Source: Photobacterium indicum
GTDB lineage: Bacteria > Pseudomonadota > Gammaproteobacteria > Enterobacterales > Vibrionaceae
Assembly (NCBI RefSeq): GCF_003026215.1
Contig: NZ_PYOC01000017.1
Location: forward strand, 33,076-97,075
Length of the DNA stretch: 64,000 nt
Direction: 5' to 3'
Every line of letters starts with the position of its first letter. Within the stretch, counting starts at the first letter, position 1. Below the pieces are notes generated by a model. The model worked only from the letters and a program-made list of their open reading frames with translations. It did no database searches and was not told the DNA's origin. The position numbers and the translations under genes are program-made. This document shows positions 53,035 through 62,660 of the stretch, piece after piece.

Positions 53035-53736
53035 TTAAACGCTAGTTTCCAGAGTATTCTGGTCTAACGAAACACCTGCACCCATAGTGGTAGAGATGCT
53101 TACTTTCTTGATGAAAACACCTTTAGCTGAAGAAGGTTTAGCTTTCTTCAGAGCAACTAGAAGAGATTCTAAGTTCTCTTTTAGTTGAGCAGCATCAAAG
53201 TCCACTTTACCGATAGTAGTGTGGATGATGCCGTTTTTGTCGTTACGGTAACGAACCTGACCAGCTTTAGCATTTTTAACTGCTTGAGCAACGTTAGGAG
53301 TTACAGTACCAACCTTAGGGTTTGGCATAAGACCGCGAGGACCAAGGATAGTACCTAGTTGACCAACAACGCGCATTGCATCAGGAGATGCGATAACAAC
53401 GTCAAAGTCCATGATACCTTTCTTAACTTGATCAGCAAGGTCGTCCATACCGATTAGGTCAGCGCCAGCTTCTTTAGCAGCCTCTGCGTTAGCACCTTGA
53501 GTGAACACAGCAACACGGATTTCACGACCAGTACCGTGTGGTAGCACTGTAGCGCCACGAACGTTTTGATCTGATTTACGTGCATCAATGCCAAGGTTAA
53601 CAGCAACGTCAACGCTTTCTACGAATTTAGCAGTAGCTAGTTCTTTAAGAAGAGCAACAGCTTCGTTGATGTCGTAAGATTTAGTCGCATCAACTTTGTC
53701 ACGAATTACGCGCATGCGCTTAGTAATTTTAGCCAT
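53035..53736 (-). CDS. rplA: Ribosomal protein L1
   Basis: 233 aa. RGATVLPHGTGREIRVAVF and GPRGLMPNPKVGTVT are the L1 signatures. It binds 23S rRNA at the L1 stalk and represses rplKA translation. 4 bases after rplK. Confidence 0.98.
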   Translation of the reverse strand: MAKITKRMRVIRDKVDATKSYDINEAVALLKELATAKFVESVDVAVNLGIDARKSDQNVRGATVLPHGTGREIRVAVFTQGANAEAAKEAGADLIGMDDLADQVKKGIMDFDVVIASPDAMRVVGQLGTILGPRGLMPNPKVGTVTPNVAQAVKNAKAGQVRYRNDKNGIIHTTIGKVDFDAAQLKENLESLLVALKKAKPSSAKGVFIKKVSISTTMGAGVSLDQNTLETSV

Positions 53737-53740
53737 TTTC

Positions 53741-54169
53741 TTAACCCTCTACCACTAGGCCCATTGAACGAGCAGTACCAGCAATCGAACGCTTCATAGC
53801 TTCGATGTCAGCACCAGTCATATCAGCTGCTTTAGTTTCAGCAATTTCCTGAACCTGAGCGTCAGTAATAGTACCAACTTTCTCAGTGTTAGGACGGCCA
53901 GAACCAGACTTAACGCCAGCAGCTTTCTTAAGAAGAACTGCAGCAGGTGGAGTCTTAGTGATGAACGTGAAAGAACGGTCACTGTAAACTGTGATAACTA
54001 CAGGAGTCGGAAGACCCTTCTCAACAGAATCTGTACGTGCGTTAAACGCTTTACAGAATTCCATGATGTTAACACCGTGTTGACCTAGAGCAGGACCAAC
54101 TGGTGGACTTGGGTTTGCTGCACCAGCTGCAACTTGCAGCTTGATGTATGCTTCTACTTTTTTAGCCAT
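53741..54169 (-). CDS. rplK: Ribosomal protein L11
   Basis: 142 aa. AAGAANPSPPVGPALGQHGVNIMEFCKAFN is typical. It forms the GTPase-associated centre and is needed for RelA activation; trimethylated by PrmA (20270). Confidence 0.98.
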   Translation of the reverse strand: MAKKVEAYIKLQVAAGAANPSPPVGPALGQHGVNIMEFCKAFNARTDSVEKGLPTPVVITVYSDRSFTFITKTPPAAVLLKKAAGVKSGSGRPNTEKVGTITDAQVQEIAETKAADMTGADIEAMKRSIAGTARSMGLVVEG

Positions 54170-54243
54170 TGCTATATACCTAAATTTGGGTTCAAACGTC
54201 TATTTTCAAGAAATAGACTCCCCGTCTAACGAAAGGGCGCGAA

Positions 54244-54272
54244 ATTATAGTCTAATCTCATGCCCATGACAA
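54244..54272 (-). promoter_or_regulatory. rplKA promoter with stringent-type discriminator
   Basis: Minus strand TTGTCA (54272-54267), 17 bases, TATAAT (54249-54244), then TTCGCGCCC. Confidence 0.8.
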
Positions 54273-54276
54273 TCAA

Positions 54277-54299
54277 AACTGATTATAAAACGATCAGTT
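54277..54299 (-). terminator. Weak terminator after nusG
   Basis: AACTGAT and ATCAGTT arms with AT-rich loop and TTTTGATT following on the minus strand; overlaps the end of nusG. Confidence 0.5.
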
Positions 54300-54839
54300 C
54301 TTTTCTACTTGACCAAATTCCAATTCAACAGGCGTTGCACGACCGAAAATAGAAACAGAAACCTTAACACGGCTCTTATCATAATCGACATGCTCAACAA
54401 CACCGTTGAAGTCTGCAAATGGGCCATCAGTAACACGAACCACTTCACCTGGTTCGAAGACTGTTTTATGGACTGGAGACTCACTCGCCTGCTGAAGACG
54501 ATTAAGAATCGCATCCGCCTCTTTATCAGAGATAGGAGCAGGACGGTCAGATGTACCGCCAATGAACCCCATTACACGAGGAATACTACGTACTAGGTGC
54601 CATGTTTCATCATTCATCACCATTTGTACAAGCACATAGCCAGGGAAGAACTTACGCTCACTCTTCCTACGCTGGCCAGCACGCATTTCAACCACTTCCT
54701 CGGTTGGTACTAGTACCTCGTCAAAATAGTCTTCCATACTATGCATTTTGATGTGCTCGCGTAGTGATTGTGCTACTCGACCTTCAAAACCAGAGAAAGC
54801 TTGCACTACATACCATCGTTTTTTTGGAGCTTCGCTCAT
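54294..54839 (-). CDS. nusG: Transcription elongation/antitermination factor NusG
   Basis: 181 aa. NGN domain (KRWYVVQAFSGFEGRVAQSL, FFPGYVLVQM) and C-terminal KOW domain (FEPGEVVRVTDGPFADFNGVVE). Couples RNA polymerase with Rho or S10. 11 bases after secE. Confidence 0.98.
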   Translation of the reverse strand: MSEAPKKRWYVVQAFSGFEGRVAQSLREHIKMHSMEDYFDEVLVPTEEVVEMRAGQRRKSERKFFPGYVLVQMVMNDETWHLVRSIPRVMGFIGGTSDRPAPISDKEADAILNRLQQASESPVHKTVFEPGEVVRVTDGPFADFNGVVEHVDYDKSRVKVSVSIFGRATPVELEFGQVEKN

Positions 54840-54850
54840 GAACTCTTACC

Positions 54851-55228
54851 TCATACACCGGTAACTAGGCGGACTAAACGGACCATAATGCCGTCGATGC
54901 CCCACAGGGCTAAAGCCATAACAACAGTGACGGCTAAAACAATAAAGGTTGTCTGCGTAGCTTCCTGCCGAGTTGGCCATACCACTTTGCGGACTTCCAT
55001 GCGCGATTCACGAGCAAACGTAATCGCGGTTTTACCTTTCGCTGTAAATATGGCGATACCACCAGCAGCAGCGACAAGAATCACTACTGATGCAGCACGC
55101 AATACTACAGAAACATCACTGTACAGGTAATTACCAACCACAGCGGCAGCTAACAAAGCAAATACAGTGACCCATTTTAGGCCATCCATACTGCTAGGGC
55201 TGTTTTGGTTTTCGGCATTCGCTTTCAT
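54851..55228 (-). CDS. secE: Preprotein translocase subunit SecE
   Basis: 125 aa with three helices, the gammaproteobacterial long form (E. coli 127). The conserved FARESRMEVRKVVWPTRQEATQTT segment precedes the third helix. Part of SecYEG. Operon secE-nusG. Confidence 0.97.
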   Translation of the reverse strand: MKANAENQNSPSSMDGLKWVTVFALLAAAVVGNYLYSDVSVVLRAASVVILVAAAGGIAIFTAKGKTAITFARESRMEVRKVVWPTRQEATQTTFIVLAVTVVMALALWGIDGIMVRLVRLVTGV

Positions 55229-55399
55229 ACAACCAACCTGTAACTAGTCTCAATATAGACGAAAACAACCCCGCTATTGCGAGGTCCTAAATGAAGGAAA
55301 GGGCTAAGCCTTTAATGACATTGATAAAAACTTCATTACTACGAACATTTATTCTACGCATTATGACCAAAAAATATGCTCATCAAAATTTAAGCGCAG

Positions 55400-55427
55400 A
55401 AAAAGGGCATCAAATGATGCCCTTTTT
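55400..55427. terminator. Terminator after tufB
   Basis: AAAAAGGGCATCA / TGATGCCCTTTTT, perfect 13-bp arms. Confidence 0.9.
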
Positions 55428-55446
55428 GGTACCGTGTCGTCAAATC

Positions 55447-56631
55447 TTATTCAAAGATCTTAGCAACAACACCTGCACCAACTGTACGACCACCTTCACG
55501 GATCGCAAAGCGTAGACCTTCATCCATCGCGATAGGCGCGATTAGTGTTACTTTCATCTGAACGTTATCGCCAGGCATTACCATCTCAACGCCTTCTGGC
55601 AATTCGATAGTACCCGTTACGTCAGTTGTACGGAAGTAGAACTGTGGACGGTAACCTTTGAAGAAAGGAGTATGGCGACCACCTTCATCTTTAGACAGAA
55701 CATAGATTTCTGACTCAAAAGTAGTGTGTGGAGTAATTGAACCAGGCTTAGCAAGAACTTGACCACGTTCAACTTCATCACGCTTAGTACCACGTAGAAG
55801 AACACCAACGTTCTCACCAGCGCGGCCTTCGTCAAGAAGCTTACGGAACATTTCAACACCAGTACATGTAGTAGTGATAGTCTCTTTGATACCGATGATA
55901 GCAACTTCTTCACCAACACGTACGATACCTTGCTCAACTCGACCAGTTACAACAGTACCACGGCCTTGAATTGAGAAAACATCTTCGATTGGAAGGATGA
56001 ATGGAAGATCGATTGCACGCTCTGGCTCTGGGATGTAGTTATCTAGAGCTTCAGCTAGTTCAACGATTTTCTCTTCCCACTGAGCTTCACCGTTAAGTGC
56101 GCCAAGTGCAGAACCCATGATTACTGGGCAATCATCGCCTGGGAAATCGTATTCAGAAAGAAGTTCACGAACTTCCATTTCTACTAGTTCTAGTAGCTCT
56201 TCATCATCAACCATGTCACATTTGTTCATGAATACGATGATGTAAGGAATACCAACCTGACGACCAAGAAGGATGTGCTCACGTGTTTGTGGCATAGGAC
56301 CATCAGTTGCAGCAACAACTAGGATACCCCCATCCATTTGAGCAGCACCAGTGATCATGTTTTTAACATAATCGGCGTGTCCAGGACAGTCAACGTGTGC
56401 GTAGTGACGAGTAGGAGTATCGTATTCTACGTGAGAAGTAGAGATTGTGATACCGCGCTCGCGCTCTTCTGGAGCGTTATCGATAGAAGCGAAGTCTTTT
56501 GCATCACCACCGTACACTTTTGCAAGTGTAGTACAGATAGCAGCAGTTAGAGTTGTTTTACCGTGATCGACGTGGCCGATTGTACCAACGTTAACATGCG
56601 GTTTTAGACGTTCAAATTTTTCTTTAGACAT
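55447..56631 (-). CDS. tufB: Elongation factor Tu
   Basis: 394 aa from the ATG at 56631 (MSKEKFERLKPHVNVGTIGHVDHGKTTL), the canonical start; the frame extends 8 codons upstream. G1 GHVDHGKT, G3 DCPGHADY and G4 NKCD are intact. Follows four tRNA genes and is likely co-transcribed with them, as in E. coli. Confidence 0.98.
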   Translation of the reverse strand: MSKEKFERLKPHVNVGTIGHVDHGKTTLTAAICTTLAKVYGGDAKDFASIDNAPEERERGITISTSHVEYDTPTRHYAHVDCPGHADYVKNMITGAAQMDGGILVVAATDGPMPQTREHILLGRQVGIPYIIVFMNKCDMVDDEELLELVEMEVRELLSEYDFPGDDCPVIMGSALGALNGEAQWEEKIVELAEALDNYIPEPERAIDLPFILPIEDVFSIQGRGTVVTGRVEQGIVRVGEEVAIIGIKETITTTCTGVEMFRKLLDEGRAGENVGVLLRGTKRDEVERGQVLAKPGSITPHTTFESEIYVLSKDEGGRHTPFFKGYRPQFYFRTTDVTGTIELPEGVEMVMPGDNVQMKVTLIAPIAMDEGLRFAIREGGRTVGAGVVAKIFE

Positions 56632-56734
56632 GGATAGTCCCTCTAGACACGGCATTAGGTGGCATTACGACCACACAACCAAACATAGGTTTGTAGAGTA
56701 TATATCAAATGATTTGAGAGCGACTTGGAGAGAG

Positions 56735-56810
56735 TGGTGCTAATAGGCGGAGTTGAACCGCCGACCTCACCCTTACCAAGGGTGCGCTCTACCAACTGAG
56801 CTATATCAGC
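56735..56810 (-). tRNA. thrT: tRNA-Thr (GGT)
   Basis: 76 nt including encoded CCA. Anticodon loop CTTGGTAAG. Nearest tRNA to tufB, the thrT position of E. coli. Confidence 0.95.
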
Positions 56811-56822
56811 GCACAAGAAGTA

Positions 56823-56897
<75 letters not shown>

Positions 56898-56936
56898 AAA
56901 ACTCATCACTCGAAGAGCGGTCAAACTGCTTGAAAA

Positions 56937-57021
<85 letters not shown>

Positions 57022-57041
57022 AGGGGTATTACAAAAAATAC

Positions 57042-57118
<77 letters not shown>

Positions 57119-57130
57119 TTAGTGCTGCGC

Positions 57131-57159
57131 ATTTTAGTGAATGATCTATAGGCTTGCAA
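57131..57159 (-). promoter_or_regulatory. Promoter of the tRNA-tufB operon
   Basis: Minus strand TTGCAA (57159-57154), 17 bases, TAAAAT (57136-57131), then GCGCAGC as discriminator. Confidence 0.8.
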
Positions 57160-57209
57160 TACCTTTAAGACCATTTTTTAAATTTTTCTAACGGTTTTAT
57201 GTTACAGAC

Positions 57210-57941
57210 TTAACGACATTTGGCGTATAAGGCTAAACCTTCGAGCACCAGCTCTGAGCAATGTTGATAATGTCTCGACCATTGAACTGGGAGATGGCGC
57301 ATACCTCCACCACACAAAATCACTTGAGGCTCTTCGCCCAATTTATCTTTTGCCTGCTTAAAACCGTATTCGATTAAACCAATTAATGCAGCGCGACAGC
57401 CATTTTTTAAACCATCAGCGGTATTATCAGAAAATGTAATACACTCTCCGTGCTCACGGTCAGAAAAAACTTTACAGGTATTTTCTAGTACTGACTGCAT
57501 CATAAGTTGGTAACCAGGCGCAATCCAACCACCTAAATGTTTGCCATCTTCAGCTAACACATCGAACGTTAAAGCCGTTCCAATATCCACAATCACTGTT
57601 GGTTTCTTAAATTTTTGCCGAATGGCAACTAAAGTTAACCATCGATCAACCCCAAGATATTGATATTCAGAATACGCATTTTTAACGCCAAAATCTTTTC
57701 GTAATGTTTTCACCTGCATTACAGGGATATTGGCCATCTGAGCAATACGTTGAATTGAGTTATCAACCTCAACAGGCCCAACACTAGCGAACACTATTCG
57801 ATGAATTCCTTTCTCTAGCAGTGGTTCAAGTACCATTTCTAATTTACGGCTAGGATAACGACCCAACAGTTCAAACTTTCCAGATTCAAATAATTGGGCA
57901 ACTTTAACGTAGGTATTGCCGGCTTCAATCAATAATTGCAT
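57210..57941 (-). CDS. coaX: Type III pantothenate kinase
   Basis: 243 aa from the ATG at 57941, which overlaps the birA stop (TGATG); a TTG two codons earlier is possible. LLIEAGNTYVKVA near the start (with Glu in place of the usual Asp of LxxDxGNT), the stretch GVDRWLTLVAIRQKF and VIVDIGTALTFDVL are CoaX hallmarks. It phosphorylates pantothenate in CoA synthesis. In E. coli the type I enzyme CoaA sits at this place beside birA, so this is a non-orthologous replacement at the same locus. Confidence 0.9.
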   Translation of the reverse strand: MQLLIEAGNTYVKVAQLFESGKFELLGRYPSRKLEMVLEPLLEKGIHRIVFASVGPVEVDNSIQRIAQMANIPVMQVKTLRKDFGVKNAYSEYQYLGVDRWLTLVAIRQKFKKPTVIVDIGTALTFDVLAEDGKHLGGWIAPGYQLMMQSVLENTCKVFSDREHGECITFSDNTADGLKNGCRAALIGLIEYGFKQAKDKLGEEPQVILCGGGMRHLPVQWSRHYQHCSELVLEGLALYAKCR

Positions 57942-58903
57942 CAACAACCTCTAAGGCTGATTTCACCACCGATATAAGGTTCAATCCCTGATTCGGTTTC
58001 AAGTAATAAGGCACCCTGCTTATCAATTCCACGAGCAATCCCTTCGATTACACGTTGGCCAATTAATAATTTAACAGGGCGATTCAAAAAGTTATCTATT
58101 CTATTCCAACGTTCAACAAAGCCATCTAATCCGACTTGTTCATAAGTTATTAATGTCTTTTGTAAACTATCAATAAGTTCAGCAGCTAGATGATTTCGCT
58201 CAGGCAGTTTATCGCAAGCTTGCGACAGATTTGTCCAAGCCTGTCCAATATCACTCCCTTCCGTATCCGGCATATTGATATTCAAACCCATCCCTATGAC
58301 AAGGTGAGCAGCATCGCCAGCCTGACCAGTCATCTCAACTAAGATCCCTGCCAGCTTTTTATCTCTATAATAGAGATCATTAGGCCATTTCACTCTAACT
58401 TCATCAGCACCGAGTGATTGTAATGTTTCAGCAATAGCGACACCAACAACGAGACTCAAGCCCATAGCAGCCGCCATACCAGCATCTAGACGCCAATACA
58501 TAGATAAATAAAGGTTGCTACCAAACGGTGACAGCCATTGTCGTCCACGACGCCCCCTACCTGCCTGCTGATATTCCGCCAAGCAAACAGCACCCTTAGG
58601 TAAAAGCCCAAAGCGATCTAGTAAATACTGATTAGTCGAGTCAATTATGTGAATTAACTCTAACTGCGGACACTTTACCTGAGACAAAATCTTATCGCAA
58701 TCCAGTAACTCTATCGGAGTAGATATACAATACCCCTTCCCCTGAATACGAAATAGGTCTAACCCCCAAAGCTGTAACACTTTGATATGCTTACTTATGG
58801 CAGACCTTGAAATACCCAGAGACTCACCAAGAGCCTCTCCGGAATGGAATTGACCATCAGCCAATAGCTTTATTAATGCTAACCGCGTGGCATGTTCTTT
58901 CAT
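57941..58903 (-). CDS. birA: Bifunctional biotin ligase / biotin operon repressor
   Basis: 320 aa. N-terminal winged HTH (GEALGESLGISRSAISKHIKVLQ), then the ligase core with GRGRRGRQWLSPFGSNLY and KWPNDLYYRDKKLAGILVEM. It biotinylates AccB (16294). The start overlaps the murB stop. Confidence 0.95.
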   Translation of the reverse strand: MKEHATRLALIKLLADGQFHSGEALGESLGISRSAISKHIKVLQLWGLDLFRIQGKGYCISTPIELLDCDKILSQVKCPQLELIHIIDSTNQYLLDRFGLLPKGAVCLAEYQQAGRGRRGRQWLSPFGSNLYLSMYWRLDAGMAAAMGLSLVVGVAIAETLQSLGADEVRVKWPNDLYYRDKKLAGILVEMTGQAGDAAHLVIGMGLNINMPDTEGSDIGQAWTNLSQACDKLPERNHLAAELIDSLQKTLITYEQVGLDGFVERWNRIDNFLNRPVKLLIGQRVIEGIARGIDKQGALLLETESGIEPYIGGEISLRGC

Positions 58904-59940
58904 GCTAACACCTCAGACAACGTCGTTTCTTTTGACGCCCCCATAAAGCGCACTTCATGTTCGAGCAACACCCCAAATTTATCATTAACTGCGTTAACAA
59001 CGTGTTGGGCCAGTAACAATACATCTCTAGCGGTAGCATTTCCCGTATTTACTAACACAAGAGCCTGCTGTTCATGCACTTTTGCACCACCAATCTGCAT
59101 ACCTTTCAAATCACACTGATCAATCAACCAGCCAGCCGCTAGTTTATATTCAAGATTTGAAACTTTATAGTTTGGCATTTGAGGGTATTGATACAACAAT
59201 GCATCTTTAATTGATTGCGTTATCACTGGGTTTTTAAAAAAACTCCCAGCATTCCCCAACACTTGTGGATCGGGTAATTTCGACTGTCTAATTCTGCAAA
59301 CAGCATTAAAAACATCAATTGCAGCAACCGTTGTCTTGTTAAGCTCAGCTAAGGGACCATAGGTTGTTTTAGGATCCCATTCCTTTTTCAAAATAAAGCC
59401 GACCGCAACGATGATATGGGTTTCTTTTAATTCATGCTTAAAAATTGAATCTCGATAACCAAATTGACACTCTTTACGACTCAACCTTGATACTTCACCA
59501 GAATCAATATTTAAAATATCGACATATTGACAAATATCTTGCAGCTCTACGCCATAAGCACCAATATTTTGAATCGGAGAGGACCCAACACAACCAGGTA
59601 TCAGGGCAAGGTTTTCTAGTCCTGGCATATTATGTTCAATGGTCCATTGAACGAAGCCATGCCAGTCTTCCCCTGCCCCTACGTGTAATAAATAACTCTC
59701 TGCAGTCTCGTTAACCGTTATTCCTTTAATACGATTAAGTACAACAACACCAGAAAAATCATCACAAAAAAGTAGGTTACTACCCTTACCTAAAACTAAT
59801 TTAGGCAATGTCTGATATTGCTTATTACGCCAAATCAACAATAAATCGTCAACTGACTCAGCCTCAATAAGTGCATAAGCTTGTGACTCTATACCAAAGG
59901 TGTGAAAAGCAGCCAACGATGTTTCTTGTAAAATTCTCAT
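58900..59940 (-). CDS. murB: UDP-N-acetylenolpyruvoylglucosamine reductase
   Basis: 346 aa. The FAD-binding stretch LVLGKGSNLLF and the GAGEDWHGFVQWTIE and PGCVGSSPIQNIGAYG motifs are present, together with GNAGSFFKNPV. Type I MurB for peptidoglycan precursor synthesis. First gene of murB-birA-coaX. Confidence 0.95.
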   Translation of the reverse strand: MRILQETSLAAFHTFGIESQAYALIEAESVDDLLLIWRNKQYQTLPKLVLGKGSNLLFCDDFSGVVVLNRIKGITVNETAESYLLHVGAGEDWHGFVQWTIEHNMPGLENLALIPGCVGSSPIQNIGAYGVELQDICQYVDILNIDSGEVSRLSRKECQFGYRDSIFKHELKETHIIVAVGFILKKEWDPKTTYGPLAELNKTTVAAIDVFNAVCRIRQSKLPDPQVLGNAGSFFKNPVITQSIKDALLYQYPQMPNYKVSNLEYKLAAGWLIDQCDLKGMQIGGAKVHEQQALVLVNTGNATARDVLLLAQHVVNAVNDKFGVLLEHEVRFMGASKETTLSEVLA

Positions 59941-60015
59941 GCTAATATCGAACCATACCTTTTATACTCATCGCAATATTTTACCCGATTCATACTAACT
60001 ACGCAGTGTTTTCCC

Positions 60016-60441
60016 ATGACTAAGCTTAGATTTCACCATTTAGAACCTCTTCGTTTTCCACTAGTAAACCGATTATATAAAAGCTACTACCCCGCAGGAA
60101 AAGCAAAAAAAGACGAAATAATATGGGTTGGAGATAATGAGAAAGGTATAATTTGCGTCGTTAGGTTTAAGCAATTTGAGAACATTCAGTTATTAACAGG
60201 AATGCTTGTTCATCCTGATTTTCGAGAACAAGGGCTTGCTAAAGATTTGTTAGCAGCAACGAAAACGCAAATAAATTGTAAGCCTTGTTACTGTTTTGCA
60301 TTTCGTGAATTAATCCCACTTTATTCAAACGCTAACTTCCATTTGGTCGACAAAATCGAGTTACCTGAAGTACTTTCTAACCGATTAATACGTTATATTA
60401 GCAGTGGGAAAGACCTTGTCGCGATGCGTTATGAAGCTTAA
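60016..60441 (+). CDS. GNAT-family acetyltransferase-like protein
   Basis: 141 aa. The acetyl-CoA-binding loop VHPDFREQGLAKDLL fits motif A of the family (Q/RxxGxA). The rest is short, so the substrate is unknown. Divergent from murB, 75 bases apart. Confidence 0.8.
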   Translation: MTKLRFHHLEPLRFPLVNRLYKSYYPAGKAKKDEIIWVGDNEKGIICVVRFKQFENIQLLTGMLVHPDFREQGLAKDLLAATKTQINCKPCYCFAFRELIPLYSNANFHLVDKIELPEVLSNRLIRYISSGKDLVAMRYEA

Positions 60442-60489
60442 TTCAGCACATTTTAAGATACTCGTGACATAAGCTAACAATGGGATACA

Positions 60490-60516
60490 TTGACATCAGA
60501 AATTTTCTGGTATAAT
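60490..60516 (+). promoter_or_regulatory. pssA promoter with palindromic spacer
   Basis: TTGACA (60490-60495) and TATAAT (60511-60516), both consensus, but with a 15-base spacer that contains the dyad CAGAAATTTTCTG (60497-60509). The short spacer may weaken the promoter or mark an operator. Confidence 0.6.
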
Positions 60517-60569
60517 CCCGCTCTTATTTAACAGGTTTATCTACCGTAAGTCGCGCAAACGAGGCAATA

Positions 60570-61919
60570 ATGGATTCAGCTATTACAAATAGGCAGCGTA
60601 TTGAACAGCTGCCATGTATTGCTCACAAGCCAGAAGAATTGGAAACACTTTTAGATGCTGGTTCATTCAGAGAGCGCCTTCATACTGAAATAATGCAGGC
60701 AAAGCACCGTATTTATCTAGTTGCTTTATATTTGCAAGATGATGAAGCAGGTAGAGCAATTCTGACATCATTATATGAAGCAAAACAGCTCAACCCTAAT
60801 CTAGATATCAAAGTACTGGTTGATTGGCATCGTGCACAACGAGGACTAATAGGGGCCGCACAATCTGACGGCAATGCTGCTTTTTATCGTGAATTTGCAG
60901 AGAAGTATCAGTACCAAATTGAAGTTTTAGGGGTACCAGTTAGAAACCGTGAAGTATTTGGTGTTTTACACCTTAAAGGTTTCATTGTTGATAACAAAGT
61001 TATTTATAGTGGTGCTAGCCTAAACGATGTGTATTTAGCTCAACATGAGCGTTATCGCTATGACAGATACCATGTCATTCACAATGTAAAGCTTGCGGAT
61101 AGTATGGCTGGCTTTATCACGGGTACTTTAGTAAATAGTGATGCTGTCAATTGCTTGAATCAAGAAGTACGTCCTGATACCAAATCTCTAAAAGGTGCAA
61201 TCAAAAACCTTCGCTCTCAGCTACAGCGTGCTAGTTATAATTATCAAGCAGAGGAAATTAACGAAGACCAAGTTGGTTTAACACCTTTACTTGGTTTAGG
61301 TAAGCGCAAAAATAAACTAAACGAACATATTTGTACTCTTATTGCTAGTTCACAAAAAGAACTCATAATATGCACGCCCTACTTCAATTTCCCTCGGACT
61401 GTAAGTAGAGAAGTTCGTCGTGCAATACAACGAGGTGTTAAAGTCACAATTGTTATTGGTGACAAAACAGCTAATGATTTCTTTATTCCACCAAGTGAAC
61501 CATTCAAAACGATCGCAGGGCTACCTTATTTATATGAAGTAAACCTTCGTAATTTTGCAAAACAAAATGAAGCAGCAATAGCACGTAGACAGTTAGCCAT
61601 ACACCTATGGAAACACGAAGATAATAGCTTTCACCTTAAAGGGATATGGGTCGATCGGAGCTATATGCTAATTACGGGGAATAATTTAAACCCAAGGGCG
61701 TGGAAATTAGACCTAGAAAATGCCATTTTAGTTCATGATAAAAATCAATTACTAGCAGACCAAAAACAAAAAGAGTTAGATTGCATTCTTAAACATACCC
61801 AATTAGTTGGCAGTTATAAATTCATCGAAAAAATAGATAACTACCCAGCTCCAGTTAGAAAGCTTATTAAACGAATTCGTCGTATTAAAGCCGACCATAT
61901 CCTGAATCAAATCTTGTAG
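60570..61919 (+). CDS. pssA: CDP-diacylglycerol-serine O-phosphatidyltransferase
   Basis: 449 aa, close to the 451 of E. coli PssA. Two HKD-type motifs of the phospholipase D superfamily are seen: LHLKGFIVDNKVIYSGAS and FHLKGIWVDRSYMLITGNNLNP, shown in part. It makes phosphatidylserine for phosphatidylethanolamine synthesis, as a peripheral membrane enzyme. The nicotinamidase-like gene starts 7 bases after its stop. Confidence 0.95.
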   Translation: MDSAITNRQRIEQLPCIAHKPEELETLLDAGSFRERLHTEIMQAKHRIYLVALYLQDDEAGRAILTSLYEAKQLNPNLDIKVLVDWHRAQRGLIGAAQSDGNAAFYREFAEKYQYQIEVLGVPVRNREVFGVLHLKGFIVDNKVIYSGASLNDVYLAQHERYRYDRYHVIHNVKLADSMAGFITGTLVNSDAVNCLNQEVRPDTKSLKGAIKNLRSQLQRASYNYQAEEINEDQVGLTPLLGLGKRKNKLNEHICTLIASSQKELIICTPYFNFPRTVSREVRRAIQRGVKVTIVIGDKTANDFFIPPSEPFKTIAGLPYLYEVNLRNFAKQNEAAIARRQLAIHLWKHEDNSFHLKGIWVDRSYMLITGNNLNPRAWKLDLENAILVHDKNQLLADQKQKELDCILKHTQLVGSYKFIEKIDNYPAPVRKLIKRIRRIKADHILNQIL

Positions 61920-61926
61920 GTATCAA

Positions 61927-62556
61927 ATGATTATTGCAGCCATTGATGTTGACCCACAAAAAGCATTTACTCCTCTTTGCCCAAATGAACTTCCAGTAAA
62001 TGAGGGTGATATTATTGGCCCAGCGTTAAACGCACAAGCAAGAAAAGCAAATTTCCGTGTGCTCACAAAAGATGCCCATCAATCGAAGGCTATATGGACT
62101 GTCGATAATCATTCTCAAATGTTACAGCCTTTAGAACATCCGAATGCAGACTTAACTTGGGTATCACATGCGGTACCTGGCACAAGAGGCTTTGAGACTA
62201 TCCCAGAGCTTCCTGCGGTCACTGATTATGATTTCGTTGTATGGAAAGGTATAGAAGCAGATCTACATCCATACGGAGCCTGTTATCACGATATAGCAGA
62301 GCAGCTCAGTACTGGGCTTATCGAATGGCTCATAGCTAAAGAAGTAGATACTGTTTTGATTGGTGGTCTTGCTACTGATTATTGTGTAAAGACAACTGCA
62401 CTGCAATTAGTTAAAAGTAAGCAATTCAAGGTCATCGTTAACGTAGAGGCTTGTCGAGGAATAGCGACAGAAACAATAGAATTAGCTTACAAAGAAATGT
62501 CTCAGGCCGGCATTACCATAATTCAAAACATTAATGACTTACAAATACATTCATAA
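61927..62556 (+). CDS. Isochorismatase-family cysteine hydrolase, nicotinamidase-like
   Basis: 209 aa. The catalytic Asp is in AIDVDPQKAFTP, the Lys in VVWKGIEADLHPYGACY and the nucleophile Cys in GLATDYCVKTTALQL, as in nicotinamidases. The metal-binding histidine pattern is partly visible (DAHQSKAIWTVDNH). It probably deamidates nicotinamide in NAD salvage. It is probably co-transcribed with pssA. Confidence 0.8.
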   Translation: MIIAAIDVDPQKAFTPLCPNELPVNEGDIIGPALNAQARKANFRVLTKDAHQSKAIWTVDNHSQMLQPLEHPNADLTWVSHAVPGTRGFETIPELPAVTDYDFVVWKGIEADLHPYGACYHDIAEQLSTGLIEWLIAKEVDTVLIGGLATDYCVKTTALQLVKSKQFKVIVNVEACRGIATETIELAYKEMSQAGITIIQNINDLQIHS

Positions 62557-62572
62557 TCCCGTCTTAATAAAT

Positions 62573-62596
62573 GCCTGATTCATTAACGTTTCAGGC
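62573..62596 (+). terminator. Hairpin after the nicotinamidase-like gene
   Basis: GCCTGA and TCAGGC around a loop, followed by AT-rich sequence without a pure T-run. Confidence 0.4.
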
Positions 62597-62660
62597 TATA
62601 TATAATATACCGACTCCTGCCTTCCTAGGGCTATTCACAACTATGCTTATCTTAATTGGT

